Shown here piece by piece: positions 37,224 through 46,941 of a stretch of 58,974 bases of DNA. The notes beneath the pieces were generated by a model that saw only the letters and a program-made list of their open reading frames with translations, searched no databases and had not been told where the DNA came from. Position numbers and translations under genes: made by a program. Position 1 is the stretch's first letter. The number at the start of each line of letters is the position of its first letter. Source of the DNA: a virus; IMG/VR virus record IMGVR_UViG_3300045996_002045, positions 1 through 58,974 of that record; one strand, written 5' to 3'.

Positions 37224-37637
37224 ATGCCCAAGGGACGCAGCAAGCGCTACGCCGGCCCGACCCGCGCCCGCAAGCAGGCGCCGGAGGTCGAGGAGTTCGA
37301 CAGCTTCGACGAGATGATGGGCGACGCCACCAGCGACGTCCCGCCGTTCGTCATGCCGGTGCCGCGCTGGGACCCGGAGACCGACGAGCGCCTGCCCGAC
37401 GAGAAGGTGTCGTTCCCCTGCCCCGACGGCGACGCCATGGAGGACTGGAACACCGCCGCCCGCTCCGGTGACGACTACGCCGCCTACGTCGCGCTGTACG
37501 GCGAGGACGTGGCCGAGCGCCTGTGGCGGGCCACCGAGAAGCGGCCGTTCACCGACCGGGCGATCCTCATGAGCAAGATCCTGGTGCACTACCAGCTGCA
37601 GGCGGCCGACGGGATGGGCGTCAACCCCCAATCCTGA
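37224..37637 (+). CDS. Tail assembly chaperone, short form
   Basis: 137 residues, ATG 37224 with GAGAGGAC upstream. A basic start is followed by an acidic, helical domain (AMEDWNTAARSGDDYAAYVA, RPFTDRAILMSKILVHYQLQ). In siphoviruses this protein (like lambda gpG) coats the tape measure before tube assembly. Stops just past a slippery C-run; the -1 extended form is listed separately. Confidence 0.8.
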   Translation: MPKGRSKRYAGPTRARKQAPEVEEFDSFDEMMGDATSDVPPFVMPVPRWDPETDERLPDEKVSFPCPDGDAMEDWNTAARSGDDYAAYVALYGEDVAERLWRATEKRPFTDRAILMSKILVHYQLQAADGMGVNPQS

Positions 37638-38233
37638 GTCTCCGGCCGGTCATCGACCGGTTCGGAGACGCGATCGACCTGGACCTGTGGGAGCGGGGCG
37701 ACAACCTGCGGGAGTACATGTCGCCCCGCTTCCCGCTGAAGACGTGGCGCCGCCTCGCCGTGATCATCGAGCGGCTGGCGCGCGCCCCGCAGTCGCACTA
37801 CACGCTCGCGACGCAGAACGACCCGGAGTTCGCGCTCGAGCAAGCCCGGCGCAGGCGTGAGGCGCGCAGGACGGGCACCGGGGGCGGGTACCGGCCGCCG
37901 GCCGAGGAGTGGGACACCCGCACCGAGCTCGAGGCGCGCGTCTGGGACCGGCTCGGCGAGATCCTCGCGGTGCTCGCCGACCAGCCGGCGGCCACGAAGA
38001 AACGGCGCAAGCCGCCGAAGCCGTTCCCGCGCCCGTACTCCGCGGTCGAGGAGGCCGAGGACATGCTGGCCGAAGAGCACGTCGAGGAGATCATCGCCGA
38101 CGTCGAGGACGGCTACGTCAGCGACGACGAATACCGGCGCATGGTGGCCGAGATGGAAGAGCTCGAGCGCGAGGAGGCCGAAAGGGCTGCTGGCGAGCAG
38201 GAGGGAGGCGCGCACGCGGTACCGTCTGAGTGA
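37224..38233 (+). CDS. Tail assembly chaperone, -1 frameshift fusion
   Basis: Ribosomes slipping back one base on CCCCC (37625-37629) leave the short frame after GVNP and continue PILSLRPVIDRFGDAIDLDL through to 38233, giving about 336 residues (like lambda gpG-T). The extension is helical, contains RRLAVIIERLARAPQSHYTL and an acidic C-terminus (EEIIADVEDGYVSDDEY). The second frame has no good start of its own near 37640, and it ends 30 nt before the tape measure, the normal order. Confidence 0.75.
37625..37669 (+). other. Programmed -1 frameshift signal
   Basis: The run CCCCC at 37625-37629 allows Pro-tRNA on CCC (37626-37628) to re-pair one base back. The zero-frame stop TGA follows at 37635-37637, and 9 nt after the slip codon a hairpin begins: GTCTCCG (37638-37644) with CGGAGAC (37663-37669), and inner stem CCGGTC / GACCGG with an ATC loop. 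Slip run, stop and stimulatory stem are in the standard order. Confidence 0.75.
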
Positions 38234-38263
38234 ATCAGTGGTCCGCGGCGGGAGGTAGTGCGT

Positions 38264-41200
38264 GTGAACGCCGACGTCGTGTGGGTCGACGTCCTCCCGT
38301 CCATGAAGCACTTCCTGGGCAACCTGCGCAAGGGCTCGGTCGACGCGGCGGGGCAGGTGGGCCGCGAGTCCGGGGACGCCTACAGCAAGGGGTTCCAGGA
38401 CAAGGCCGTTGCCGGCGTGGAGAACGCCTCCGCGAAGGTCGCGGCCGCCCGGGCGAAGGAAGCGAACGCCTCGGATGCGGTGAAGGTCGCCGAGCAGCGC
38501 CTGGCCGAGGTCCGGAAGGTCGCCGAGGCCGGGTCGGCGCGGCTGCTGGCGGCTGAGGCCGCGCTCGAGCGCAACCGCCGCGCGGCGACGCTGGCCACCG
38601 AGTCCTCGGAGCGTGCCAACCGGTCGCTGGAGCGGGCGAACCGCGCGCTGGAGTCGGCGAGCGACGGCGCCGGGTTCAGCTTCGCTCGGCTGGCGCAGTC
38701 GATGACCGAGCTGAACGCCCGGTCCGACGCGCTGGACCGCACCAGCAAGGGCCTGGCGTCGACGATCCGCACCGTCGGGTCGATCGGCGCCGCGTCGTTC
38801 GGTGTGCTCGCCGGCCAGGCGGGCGTGGGCGCGCTGGTGGCCGTCACGGGCGCCTCCCTGGCGGCGTCGGGCGCGCTGCTGCTGCTGCCGGCCGCGGCCG
38901 CCGCTGTCGCCGCACCGGTGGCTACTGCGAAGCTCGGCCTCATTGGCTTCGACGCCGCGCTCAAGGGCCTGGCCGACGGCAAGATGGACAAGGTCACCGA
39001 GGCCATGGAAGACATGGCTCCCGCTGGCCGGGCGGTGATCCAAGCGCTCGTCGACGCGAAGCCGGCGTTCGACGACCTGCGCAGGTCCATTCAGCAAGAG
39101 ATGTTCGAGGGCCTGTCGACCGAGGTCCGGTCGCTGGCCGGCAACTACCTGCCGATGTTGCGCGGCGAGCTCGGCCTCTTCGCGGCGATCATCAACGGCG
39201 CCGCGCGCGAAGTGCTCTGGTTCGTCAACCAGGCCCGGACCGTCGACGACGTGCGCACCATCCTCGGCAACGTCCGGACCGGCTTCGCCGAGGTGGAGCA
39301 CGCCGCGCAGCCGATTGTGCAGATCCTCACGGACATCGCGGTGGTCGGCTCGGAGTTCATCCCGAACCTCGCCGGCGGGTTGGCCAACCTGGCGCAGCGC
39401 ACCGCGGATTGGGTGCGGCACGCGCGCGAGACCGGGATCTTGCACGACATCATCAGCCAGGCGCTGTCGGTGGTCGGGCAGCTGGGCATGATCCTCGGCA
39501 ACGTCGGGATGATCATCGTCAGCGTCTTCCGGGCCGGCTACGACCAGGGGCAGGGCTTCCTCACCACGCTGGTGCAGCTCACGACCAGCGTGCGCGAGTT
39601 CGTGAGCTCCGCCCAGGGCATGGCGGTGCTGCGGGCCGGGTTCCAGGGCGTCGGCGACGCGGTCGGCGCGATCACCCCGCTGATCGGGACCGCGGCCAGC
39701 ATCGTGCTCGGCCAGCTGCTGCCGGCGTTCTCTCAGTTCGCGGTGATCCTCGCGCCGATCGTGCACGAGCTGCTGCGCGCGCTGCAGGACGCCTTCCGGC
39801 AGCTGGCGCCGCTGGTGCCGCAGCTGGCGAGCACCGTCGGCACGCTGGTCGGGTCGTTCATCCCGCTGATTCCGCTTGTGACGCAACTGGCGCTCATCCT
39901 CCTGCCCCCCCTGCTGTCGATCATCACCGCGCTGGGCCCTGCGTTCCCCTTCCTGGCCATCGGGATCTTCGCCGCGGTGCAGGCCTTCCAGGCGCTCAAC
40001 GCGCTGGTGACCTTCAGCAAGCTGGCGATCGAGCTGTACGAGTCCCGGATGCTGCTCGTCCGGGTGGCGACCGGTCTGTGGACCGCCGCGCAGTGGCTGC
40101 TGAACGCCGCGCTGACCGCCAACCCGATCGGGCTCGTCATCCTCGCGCTGGTCGCCTTGGGTGCTGGCCTCTACATGGCCTGGACCCACAGCGAGACCTT
40201 CCGGAACATCGTGACCGGCGCCTGGAACGCGGTGAAGGACGCCGCGGTCGGCGCCTGGCAGAACTACATCAAGCCGGCGATCGACGCCTTCGCCGCGGCC
40301 GGCATCTGGCTCTACCAGAACGCGCTGCTGCCGGCGTTCAACGGGATCATGGCCGCGTGGAACGCGGTGTCCACGGCCGTGCAGTGGGCGTGGAACAACG
40401 TGATCAAGCCGACGTGGGACTTCCTGGTGTCGGCCGCGATGCACCTCCTCGCGGTGCTCGTGACGATCGTGCTCGCGCCGATCTTGATCGCCTGGAACCT
40501 GCTGTCGGCCGGGATCATGGCCGGTTGGAACAACATCATCAAGCCGGCGTGGGATCAGCTGCAGCTGTACCTGACGTGGCTCTGGGAGACCCGGATCCGG
40601 CCGCTCTTCGATTTGATCAAGGCCGGTTGGGATGCGCTCGGACGATTCTTCGTCTGGGTGTATGACACCATTCTGAAGCCGCTCTGGGATGGCCTGGTTC
40701 AGTACCTGACCAACTTCTGGAACAACCGCGTCCGGCCATTGTTCGATCAGATCAAGGCCGGTTGGGATCTCCTCGGTCGATTCTTCACGTGGGTGTATGA
40801 CACCATCCTCAAGCCATTGTGGGATGGCCTCGTCTTCTACCTCCAGAACTTTTGGAACAACCGCGTCCGGCCGATCTTCGACTTGATCAAGTCTGGCTGG
40901 GACGCCCTGGGCCGTTTCTTCCGGTGGGTATACGACAACATCATTCAGCCGGCGTGGGACGCGGTGGCGCGCAGCCTGTCGTGGGTGAAGGACCGTTTCC
41001 AGGACGCGGTAAACAACATCCGCAATATCTGGAATGGCATCAAGCGCGTTCTGGCCGTGCCGATCAACTTCATGATCAACACGGTGTGGAATGGCGGCAT
41101 CGTCCCCGCCTGGAACGCCGTTGCCGCACTGCTGCCCGGCGTCGGCAAGATCAGCCCCCAGAAGGGCATCCCCGAGGCGGCCGTGGGCGGCCAGTTCACC

Positions 41201-42691
41201 CGCGACGGGGTGAACAACTTCCGGGCCGGCGGCCAGCTGCAGGGCCGGTACCGGGGCCCCGAGGCCGACAACCTGCTGGGCATCGTCGACAACAAGCATC
41301 CGATCAAGGTCAACCCGCTTGAGTGGATCCACCCCGTCCGGTCGGTCAAGAAGTACGGCGGGGACTTCATGCGGTCGGTGCAGCACGGCACCTTCCCCGA
41401 GGAGCTCGCGAAGGCCCCCCGCCGGTACACCGCCACCGAGAAGGTGCGCCGCGCCGACGTCCGCGAGAAGTACGCCCAGGGTGGGCCCGTCATCCCTGGC
41501 TTCGCGCAGGGCTCGATCGTCGACCTCGGCCGGCTGCTGCAGTCCAAGGGTGCCCGCGTCTCCGAGCACCCGGCGTTCGGCGGCGTCGCGCCGGTGCACG
41601 GGAAGAACTCGCTGCACTACTCCGCGCAGGCCATCGACGTGAACACCAGGCCGGGCACGTCAGCGCTCGAGCAGCGCGAGCTCGACCCGCTGGCCGCGCT
41701 CGCCCGCAGCATGGGGTTCCGGGTGATTTGGCGCTCGGCCGGCCACTTCAACCACATGCACGCCGACACCGGGAAGGGCCTCGGCTCGATCGGCACGGCG
41801 TCGGGCAGCGCGACGGTCACGCAGAGCACCATTGAGGAAATCTTCAACTCGCTGAAGAAATCAATCGCTGACACCTTCGTCGCTCCGGCGCGCGCCGCGG
41901 TGAACAAGCTCACCTGGAACGAGCCGCCGGCGTTCCACGGCATTCCCCGCAAGGCCGGTCACTTCCTGATCGACAAAGCCGTGGAGATGCTCACCGGCAA
42001 GGCGCAGGAGAAGGCCAACGCCGACGGCGCGGCCAGCGCCGCCGGGTCCAGCCTCGGTGTCGCGACCACGAATGGTCCGGTGCAGGAGACGGTGCGCGCG
42101 GTCGCCGCAACCCGCGGGTGGGGCAGTGGCCCGCAGTGGGATGCGCTCGATTGGATCGTGCGGAAAGAGAGTGGGTGGCGGCCGACAGCCCAGAACCCCG
42201 TGTCATCCGCCTCCGGGCTCTTCCAGATGATCGACGGCACGTGGCGCGCGTACCGGCCGCCGCAGGCGAGCTCGTTCGCGAAGGCGCGCCTCGCGCCGGT
42301 GAACCACCAGGCTGTCGCCGGCATGAACTACTTTGGCGGCCGCTACGGCTCCCCGGTCGGCGCGCGGGCGTTCTGGCAGAAGAACGGCTGGTACGCGCAG
42401 GGTGGCCAGGTGCCGGCGTTCGCGCGCGGCGGCCACACCCGCGGCTGGGCGCGCGAGGGCATGGCGATGCTGCACCCCGACGAGCGGGTGCTGGCGCCGG
42501 AGCAGGACCGGTACTTCCGGCAGTTCGTCGACGCGACCAGCGCGATCGGCGGTGCCGGCGGTGACCGGATGCTCGCCCGGGAGATCAACATCCATGCGAA
42601 CACCACGGATCAGGGACGGGACGTCGTGGACAACCTCTGGCACAAGGTCCGTGTGGCTGACCGCGGCGGCGTCTACACCTTCACCACCTGA
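38264..42691 (+). CDS. Tape measure protein with two wall-hydrolase-like domains
   Basis: 1475 residues from GTG 38264 (GGGAGG 8 nt upstream; GTG 38258 is too close). N-terminal coiled coil (about 40-140), several hydrophobic segments (about 160-240 and 540-660), three 45-residue repeats (about 800-935), then a domain like M15 D-Ala-D-Ala peptidases (SLHYSAQAIDVN, FNHMHADTG, about 1100-1185) and a lysozyme/transglycosylase-like domain (WIVRKESGWRPTAQNP, SASGLFQMIDGTWRAY, about 1285-1370; catalytic-type Glu in RKESG). The protein sets tail length and passes the wall during infection; the hydrolase domains fit local peptidoglycan opening. Confidence 0.85.
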   Translation: MNADVVWVDVLPSMKHFLGNLRKGSVDAAGQVGRESGDAYSKGFQDKAVAGVENASAKVAAARAKEANASDAVKVAEQRLAEVRKVAEAGSARLLAAEAALERNRRAATLATESSERANRSLERANRALESASDGAGFSFARLAQSMTELNARSDALDRTSKGLASTIRTVGSIGAASFGVLAGQAGVGALVAVTGASLAASGALLLLPAAAAAVAAPVATAKLGLIGFDAALKGLADGKMDKVTEAMEDMAPAGRAVIQALVDAKPAFDDLRRSIQQEMFEGLSTEVRSLAGNYLPMLRGELGLFAAIINGAAREVLWFVNQARTVDDVRTILGNVRTGFAEVEHAAQPIVQILTDIAVVGSEFIPNLAGGLANLAQRTADWVRHARETGILHDIISQALSVVGQLGMILGNVGMIIVSVFRAGYDQGQGFLTTLVQLTTSVREFVSSAQGMAVLRAGFQGVGDAVGAITPLIGTAASIVLGQLLPAFSQFAVILAPIVHELLRALQDAFRQLAPLVPQLASTVGTLVGSFIPLIPLVTQLALILLPPLLSIITALGPAFPFLAIGIFAAVQAFQALNALVTFSKLAIELYESRMLLVRVATGLWTAAQWLLNAALTANPIGLVILALVALGAGLYMAWTHSETFRNIVTGAWNAVKDAAVGAWQNYIKPAIDAFAAAGIWLYQNALLPAFNGIMAAWNAVSTAVQWAWNNVIKPTWDFLVSAAMHLLAVLVTIVLAPILIAWNLLSAGIMAGWNNIIKPAWDQLQLYLTWLWETRIRPLFDLIKAGWDALGRFFVWVYDTILKPLWDGLVQYLTNFWNNRVRPLFDQIKAGWDLLGRFFTWVYDTILKPLWDGLVFYLQNFWNNRVRPIFDLIKSGWDALGRFFRWVYDNIIQPAWDAVARSLSWVKDRFQDAVNNIRNIWNGIKRVLAVPINFMINTVWNGGIVPAWNAVAALLPGVGKISPQKGIPEAAVGGQFTRDGVNNFRAGGQLQGRYRGPEADNLLGIVDNKHPIKVNPLEWIHPVRSVKKYGGDFMRSVQHGTFPEELAKAPRRYTATEKVRRADVREKYAQGGPVIPGFAQGSIVDLGRLLQSKGARVSEHPAFGGVAPVHGKNSLHYSAQAIDVNTRPGTSALEQRELDPLAALARSMGFRVIWRSAGHFNHMHADTGKGLGSIGTASGSATVTQSTIEEIFNSLKKSIADTFVAPARAAVNKLTWNEPPAFHGIPRKAGHFLIDKAVEMLTGKAQEKANADGAASAAGSSLGVATTNGPVQETVRAVAATRGWGSGPQWDALDWIVRKESGWRPTAQNPVSSASGLFQMIDGTWRAYRPPQASSFAKARLAPVNHQAVAGMNYFGGRYGSPVGARAFWQKNGWYAQGGQVPAFARGGHTRGWAREGMAMLHPDERVLAPEQDRYFRQFVDATSAIGGAGGDRMLAREINIHANTTDQGRDVVDNLWHKVRVADRGGVYTFTT
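40526..41065 (+). repeat. 135-bp tandem repeats in the tape measure gene
   Basis: The segment beginning TATGACACCA recurs at 40661 and 40796, and as TACGACAACA at 40931, each 135 nt (45 residues) apart; a partial copy lies before 40661. The protein unit contains KPLWDGLV, NFWNNRVRP, IKAGWD and LGRFFxWVYD. Gain or loss of a unit would change tail length in fixed steps. Confidence 0.85.
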
Positions 42692-42693
42692 TC

Positions 42694-45600
42694 ATGCCGA
42701 ACCTCTCGACGATCGTTGACGACTTCAACGACAACGCGATCGACACCGGTCTGTGGACCGGCAACTACGGCTCGGTGTCGGAGACCGGCGGCCGCGCCCG
42801 GCTGACGAACACCGCGGCCGGCACCGCGGCGTACCACGGCTTCCAGACGGCGTCGATCTATACCTTCGACGACACCGGCTGGTATCGCGTCTACCCGCAG
42901 GCGGCCAACGGCGCCACGGCGAACACGTACACCGCGATCACGGTCACCTCTGGCGCGCAGCCGGCCGGGACCAGCATCACCATGTCGCACAACGCCGTGA
43001 GCGGCATGCTCACGTGCCAGCTGCGGGTGGGGTACTCCGACGCCGCGGGGACCAGCGTCGCCTACTCAGCGACCGACCACGCCTGGTGGCGGATCCGCCG
43101 CAGCGGCGCGAACATCATCTTCGAGACGGCGCCGGACAACGCCGGGGCCCCGGGCACCGCCACCGCGCGCCGCACCGCCACCCTGCCGGCGTGGGCGGAC
43201 ACCGCCACCGACTGCCGCCTGCTACTGGAGAGCGGCCGGCAGGGCGGTACGCAGACCATCTCGGAGTTCGACCGGGTCACCGTCGCCGCGCCGCCGGCCA
43301 CCTGGAACCTGTCCGACCCCAAGCTGAAGGAAGCGATCCTGCGCTTCGTCAGCACGGTGGAGAACGGCAACCAGCAGTGGTGGACGCACTTCGGCTACAT
43401 CGAGTACGGCGCCGGGATCGAGGACACCCGCGGGTACACCGGCGGCATCGTCGGCTGGACGACGGCGACGTTCGACATGAACGTCCTGATCAAGGCCTAC
43501 CAGTCGGCCAAGCCGGGGAACGTGCTGGAGAAGTGGATCCCCACGCTCAACAGCATCGACGCGATGGCGACGCAGGACGAGCGCCACGCGGCGTCGCTGA
43601 CGCAGTTGGGGTCGGCGTTCGTCGCTGACTTCCAGGCCGCCGGCAATGACCCGGTGTTCCAGACGGTGCAGATGGCCGAGCGGGACCGGCTGTACTGGGC
43701 GCCCGCCTACAACCTCGCGGTCACCGACGACATGTCGCCGCTGGGCCTGCTGCACTACTACGACTGCTCGGTCAACCACGGGCAGGGTGCCGCCACCATC
43801 GGCGGGCAGTCGTTCCAGGGGATCCGCGCCACCGCCCGGTCGCAGGCCTCCACGCCCGCGCAGGGCGGCAATGAGGGCACCTACCTGGCGAAGTTCAACG
43901 ACGCCCGCCAGGTCGTGCTCGAGGCCTGGGGCGACTACCAGGCGGGACCGCCCCCGGAGCTGGACGGCCGCGTGCCGGCGTGCCGGGCGTTCGTCGCGGC
44001 CGGCAACTTCGGCCTGGTCACGCCCTACAGCTGGAACATGTACGGCACCACGCACACGATGTCCGCCTGGCCGGACCCGTACGTGCTGCCTTCGGCCCCC
44101 TCCGGCGTCACCTACCGCAGCGGCGTCACGGCGGAGGCCGGCGCCGGGAGCTCGCTGCCGGTCGGGAAGCCGGCGGGGCTCACGGCCGGCGACCTCATGC
44201 TGTCCGCGTACCTGTGCGACCGGGACGCGAACGGGGCGAGCATCCCGGCGGTGACCGGCTGGACGACGGCCGGCACGCTGGACCGCACGTCGGGCACACC
44301 CGAGATCGGCGGCATGCGGGTCGCGTGGAAGATCGCCACCGCCGGCGACGTGTCCGGCACCGGCTGGACCTTCGGCTCGCCCGGCAGCGCTGACCACGCC
44401 GCCGCGATCCTCGTCTTCACCGCCGGCACCTTCGACCCGAACAACCCCATCGCCGACGTCCAGTTCGGGGTGCACGGCACGGCCGCGTTCACGCACACCG
44501 CGCCGTCGGCGGCCGGCGTCGACCAGGGGATGCTGGTCAGCGTCTTCGGCCGCTCCGACAACGCGCGCCCCGCGGGCACGGTGACCTGGTCGACGACCGC
44601 GCAGGATCTCCGTACGCAGGTCGGCGGCTCCGACATGTGGACCAGCCTCGCCACGGCGACGACGCCGCTGACGGCCACCGGATCCACCGCCACGAAGAAC
44701 GGCACCGCCAACGACTCGTCGCAGGCGCTGAGCGCCTCGGTGGTCATCCGGCCGCCGGCCGCCGCCCAGGCCGGCCAGCGCAACGCCACGGACGCTGCAG
44801 GGGCCACGGACAGCCACACCCGCACCCTGACGATGACCCGCACGGCGACCTCGAGCGCCGGGGCGACGGACGCGGTGCAGGTGCAGCGGGGCAAGGCTGT
44901 CGCCTCGCCCGCCGGCGCGACCGACAGCTTCAGCCGGCAGATGACGATGGTCCGGTCGTTCACCTCGTGGGCGCCGACCACCGACCACGCCGTCTGGACC
45001 ATGGACCGGCCGGACATCATCGACTACCAGTTCGTCTTCGATGCCGAGCCGTGGGTGCCGTTCGGGCTGGGCCAGACGGTCGTCGTGGAGAAGTTCTCCC
45101 CCGGCGGGGCGGACACCCGCACGCAGGACGTGCTGTCGCCCACCGCGGACGTCCGCTGGTTCGGCACCGACCGGCGGACGCCGCCGACGTGGGCCTTCGA
45201 CATGTACACCGACGTCGAGGACGCCGGCCAGGCGCTCGGCTGGGCGCAGAACATGGAAGAGCTCTGGGACGCAGAAGAGCTGCGCAGCACCCCGAACGCC
45301 GTGGTGCCGCTGCGGTACTGCATCGCCGGCCGCATCCGGCGGGTGTACGGGCGCCCGGGGAACTTCGAGGTCGTCCCGACGTTCGTGCGCACCGGGCGGG
45401 TGCACATGGTCGCCGACTTCCGGCTGGCCGAGCACACCTACTACGACGACGTCGAAGACAAGATCACGATCCGCACGGTTCCGTCGGACACGTCGGCCTC
45501 CGGCTTCACGTTCCCGATCACCTTCCCGCTGACCATCGGTGCGCAGGGCGACTCCCCGATCGTCGAGCAGGCCGTCGTGCGCGGCCGCCGGCCGACGTGG

Positions 45601-45897
45601 ACTGACGTCACCTTCTACGGCCCGTCGCTCGACCCGTGGGTGATGATCGGCGGGCAGCGCTGGCAGCTGCGCGGCGAGATCGGCACCGGGGAGTCGATCC
45701 GGATGTCCGGCAAGCCGTGGCAGCAGGGCCTGCTACGCAACGACGGTGCGTGGATGGCCGGCATGTTGGGCCCCCAGGCGCGGCTGTCGCAGCTGCGGCT
45801 GCCGCCGGGGCTGTACCCCGTGAAGTACGGGGCGTACGACCCGACCGGAACCAGTAGAGCCGAAGTGGCGTGGCGCGCCGCTTACGGAACGATGTAG
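42694..45897 (+). CDS. Tail protein (Dit-like) with inserted GH46 chitosanase
   Basis: 1067 residues. Residues about 8-200 are a concanavalin/LamG-like beta domain (DDFNDNAIDTGLWTGNYGS). Residues about 208-459 are a glycoside hydrolase family 46 domain with Glu223 (STVENG) and Asp244 (EDTRGYT), about two thirds identical by eye to the secreted chitosanase at 3631-4920. Another beta domain, three AGATD repeats (about 698-750) and a C-terminal 300-residue part (VPFGLGQTVVVEKFSPGG, WAFDMYTDVED, PPGLYPVKYGAYDPTG) follow; that part and the position after the tape measure suggest a distal tail or minor tail protein. The enzyme would be displayed at the tail tip and could digest a glucosamine-containing surface polymer. 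Confidence 0.85.
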   Translation: MPNLSTIVDDFNDNAIDTGLWTGNYGSVSETGGRARLTNTAAGTAAYHGFQTASIYTFDDTGWYRVYPQAANGATANTYTAITVTSGAQPAGTSITMSHNAVSGMLTCQLRVGYSDAAGTSVAYSATDHAWWRIRRSGANIIFETAPDNAGAPGTATARRTATLPAWADTATDCRLLLESGRQGGTQTISEFDRVTVAAPPATWNLSDPKLKEAILRFVSTVENGNQQWWTHFGYIEYGAGIEDTRGYTGGIVGWTTATFDMNVLIKAYQSAKPGNVLEKWIPTLNSIDAMATQDERHAASLTQLGSAFVADFQAAGNDPVFQTVQMAERDRLYWAPAYNLAVTDDMSPLGLLHYYDCSVNHGQGAATIGGQSFQGIRATARSQASTPAQGGNEGTYLAKFNDARQVVLEAWGDYQAGPPPELDGRVPACRAFVAAGNFGLVTPYSWNMYGTTHTMSAWPDPYVLPSAPSGVTYRSGVTAEAGAGSSLPVGKPAGLTAGDLMLSAYLCDRDANGASIPAVTGWTTAGTLDRTSGTPEIGGMRVAWKIATAGDVSGTGWTFGSPGSADHAAAILVFTAGTFDPNNPIADVQFGVHGTAAFTHTAPSAAGVDQGMLVSVFGRSDNARPAGTVTWSTTAQDLRTQVGGSDMWTSLATATTPLTATGSTATKNGTANDSSQALSASVVIRPPAAAQAGQRNATDAAGATDSHTRTLTMTRTATSSAGATDAVQVQRGKAVASPAGATDSFSRQMTMVRSFTSWAPTTDHAVWTMDRPDIIDYQFVFDAEPWVPFGLGQTVVVEKFSPGGADTRTQDVLSPTADVRWFGTDRRTPPTWAFDMYTDVEDAGQALGWAQNMEELWDAEELRSTPNAVVPLRYCIAGRIRRVYGRPGNFEVVPTFVRTGRVHMVADFRLAEHTYYDDVEDKITIRTVPSDTSASGFTFPITFPLTIGAQGDSPIVEQAVVRGRRPTWTDVTFYGPSLDPWVMIGGQRWQLRGEIGTGESIRMSGKPWQQGLLRNDGAWMAGMLGPQARLSQLRLPPGLYPVKYGAYDPTGTSRAEVAWRAAYGTM
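44785..44945 (+). repeat. Three AGATD repeats
   Basis: Three units (AAGATDSHTRTL, SAGATDAVQVQR, PAGATDSFSRQM) spaced 18-20 residues, of the same kind as the 25 units in the fibre gene at 54786. Shared repeats in two tail genes give a place for recombination between them. Confidence 0.85.
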
Positions 45898-45906
45898 GAG
45901 GCGCGC

Positions 45907-46890
45907 GTGCCCATCAACCCTGTCCCCCTGGCCATCGGTGGGGGCGCCGTCCACTCCGACGATGTGCTGCGGCGGATGATCAATGGGCTGTCGCGGGATG
46001 TGCAGGGAGTCGCGCTGCCCGGCGACTTCAAGGTGACCGCGACCCCCACGGCGTCCGGGTCGGTGAACGTGGCGCCGGGTGGGATGGTGCTCCGGCACCA
46101 CAACATCCGCGGGCAGTCGTACTTCGGCGACTCCGACAGCTCGGTGCCGTGGTCGAAGAACCTGACCTCCGCCGGCTACCACCTGATCGTGCTGAAGGTC
46201 GTCGACCCGGAGACCAGTCCATGGCAGCCGTCGGGGACGCCGGGCGCGCCGAACACCAGCGTCGCCAACGGCCCGTACTTCATGCTGGACACCATCCCGT
46301 GCTCGTCGAACACGATGCTGGCCAGCGAGGTCGTGACCTACGCCGCCGAGGCCATCGCGCGGGTCGACAACCCGACCGGTGCCGCCGCGATCACCAACGC
46401 GATGATCAAAGAGGTCGGCATCCGGCGGCTAGCGCAGCCGCGGATCGGGTTCGCCTACGACTGGCAGCCCGGCCCGGCTACGGCGAACTACGTCACCGTG
46501 GCGGAGACCGCGTGGCACCACTGGCCGTCGAACAGCTTGCTCGTCGAGGTGCCGCGGTGGGCGACGCACGCGCAGGCGACGATCCAACTGGTCGGCCTGG
46601 CGGTCGACGGCCCGTGTGACGTCAACACCCGCGTGATCTTGGGGAACCTCCCCCCGGGGCCCATCGTGTACTTCGACTACAACGGCAACGCCGGCACGCC
46701 GGCCGGCTTCGTGGAGAACCGGCCGCACTTCACCTTCGCAGAGTTCGACGTGCGGTCGCTGCAGGGGCAGACGGTGACGCTGCGGCTGGACGCGCGCCGG
46801 ACGTACGAGCAGCAGAACACCGGGAACGTCTGGTTCGGCCCGGCGGAGCAGATCGTCTTCGACGTGAAGTTCTCTGAGCGTGTGGTGTAG
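45907..46890 (+). CDS. Minor tail protein
   Basis: 327 residues from GTG 45907 with GGAGG upstream. The first part (VLRRMINGLSRDVQGVALPG, then VAPGGMVLRHHN) resembles minor tail proteins with an N-terminal baseplate-binding region. The last 120 residues form a beta domain with WATHAQATIQLVGLAVDG. Likely a baseplate or side-fibre component. The stop overlaps a palindromic promoter. Confidence 0.65.
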   Translation: MPINPVPLAIGGGAVHSDDVLRRMINGLSRDVQGVALPGDFKVTATPTASGSVNVAPGGMVLRHHNIRGQSYFGDSDSSVPWSKNLTSAGYHLIVLKVVDPETSPWQPSGTPGAPNTSVANGPYFMLDTIPCSSNTMLASEVVTYAAEAIARVDNPTGAAAITNAMIKEVGIRRLAQPRIGFAYDWQPGPATANYVTVAETAWHHWPSNSLLVEVPRWATHAQATIQLVGLAVDGPCDVNTRVILGNLPPGPIVYFDYNGNAGTPAGFVENRPHFTFAEFDVRSLQGQTVTLRLDARRTYEQQNTGNVWFGPAEQIVFDVKFSERVV

Positions 46891-46916
46891 CGCGTGCGCT
46901 ATAGTGCTGGCACCCG
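46888..46916 (+). promoter_or_regulatory. Palindromic promoter of the second moron
   Basis: TAGCGC-GT-GCGCTA (46888-46901), perfect arms; TAGCGC as -35 and CACCCG 17 nt later, or alternatively TATAGT at 46900-46905 as -10. It begins at the TAG of the preceding gene. Confidence 0.6.
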
Positions 46917-46941
46917 ATCCACCCACCCCACTGGAGTACCC

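Noticed and set aside
37589-41617. 1342-codon minus-strand open frame
   Set aside because: It is antisense to the tape measure gene, strongly Arg/Gly/His-rich as expected of a shadow, and has no ribosome site. Other long minus frames (3364-4986, 43222-45435, 50006-51760) are rejected for the same reason.
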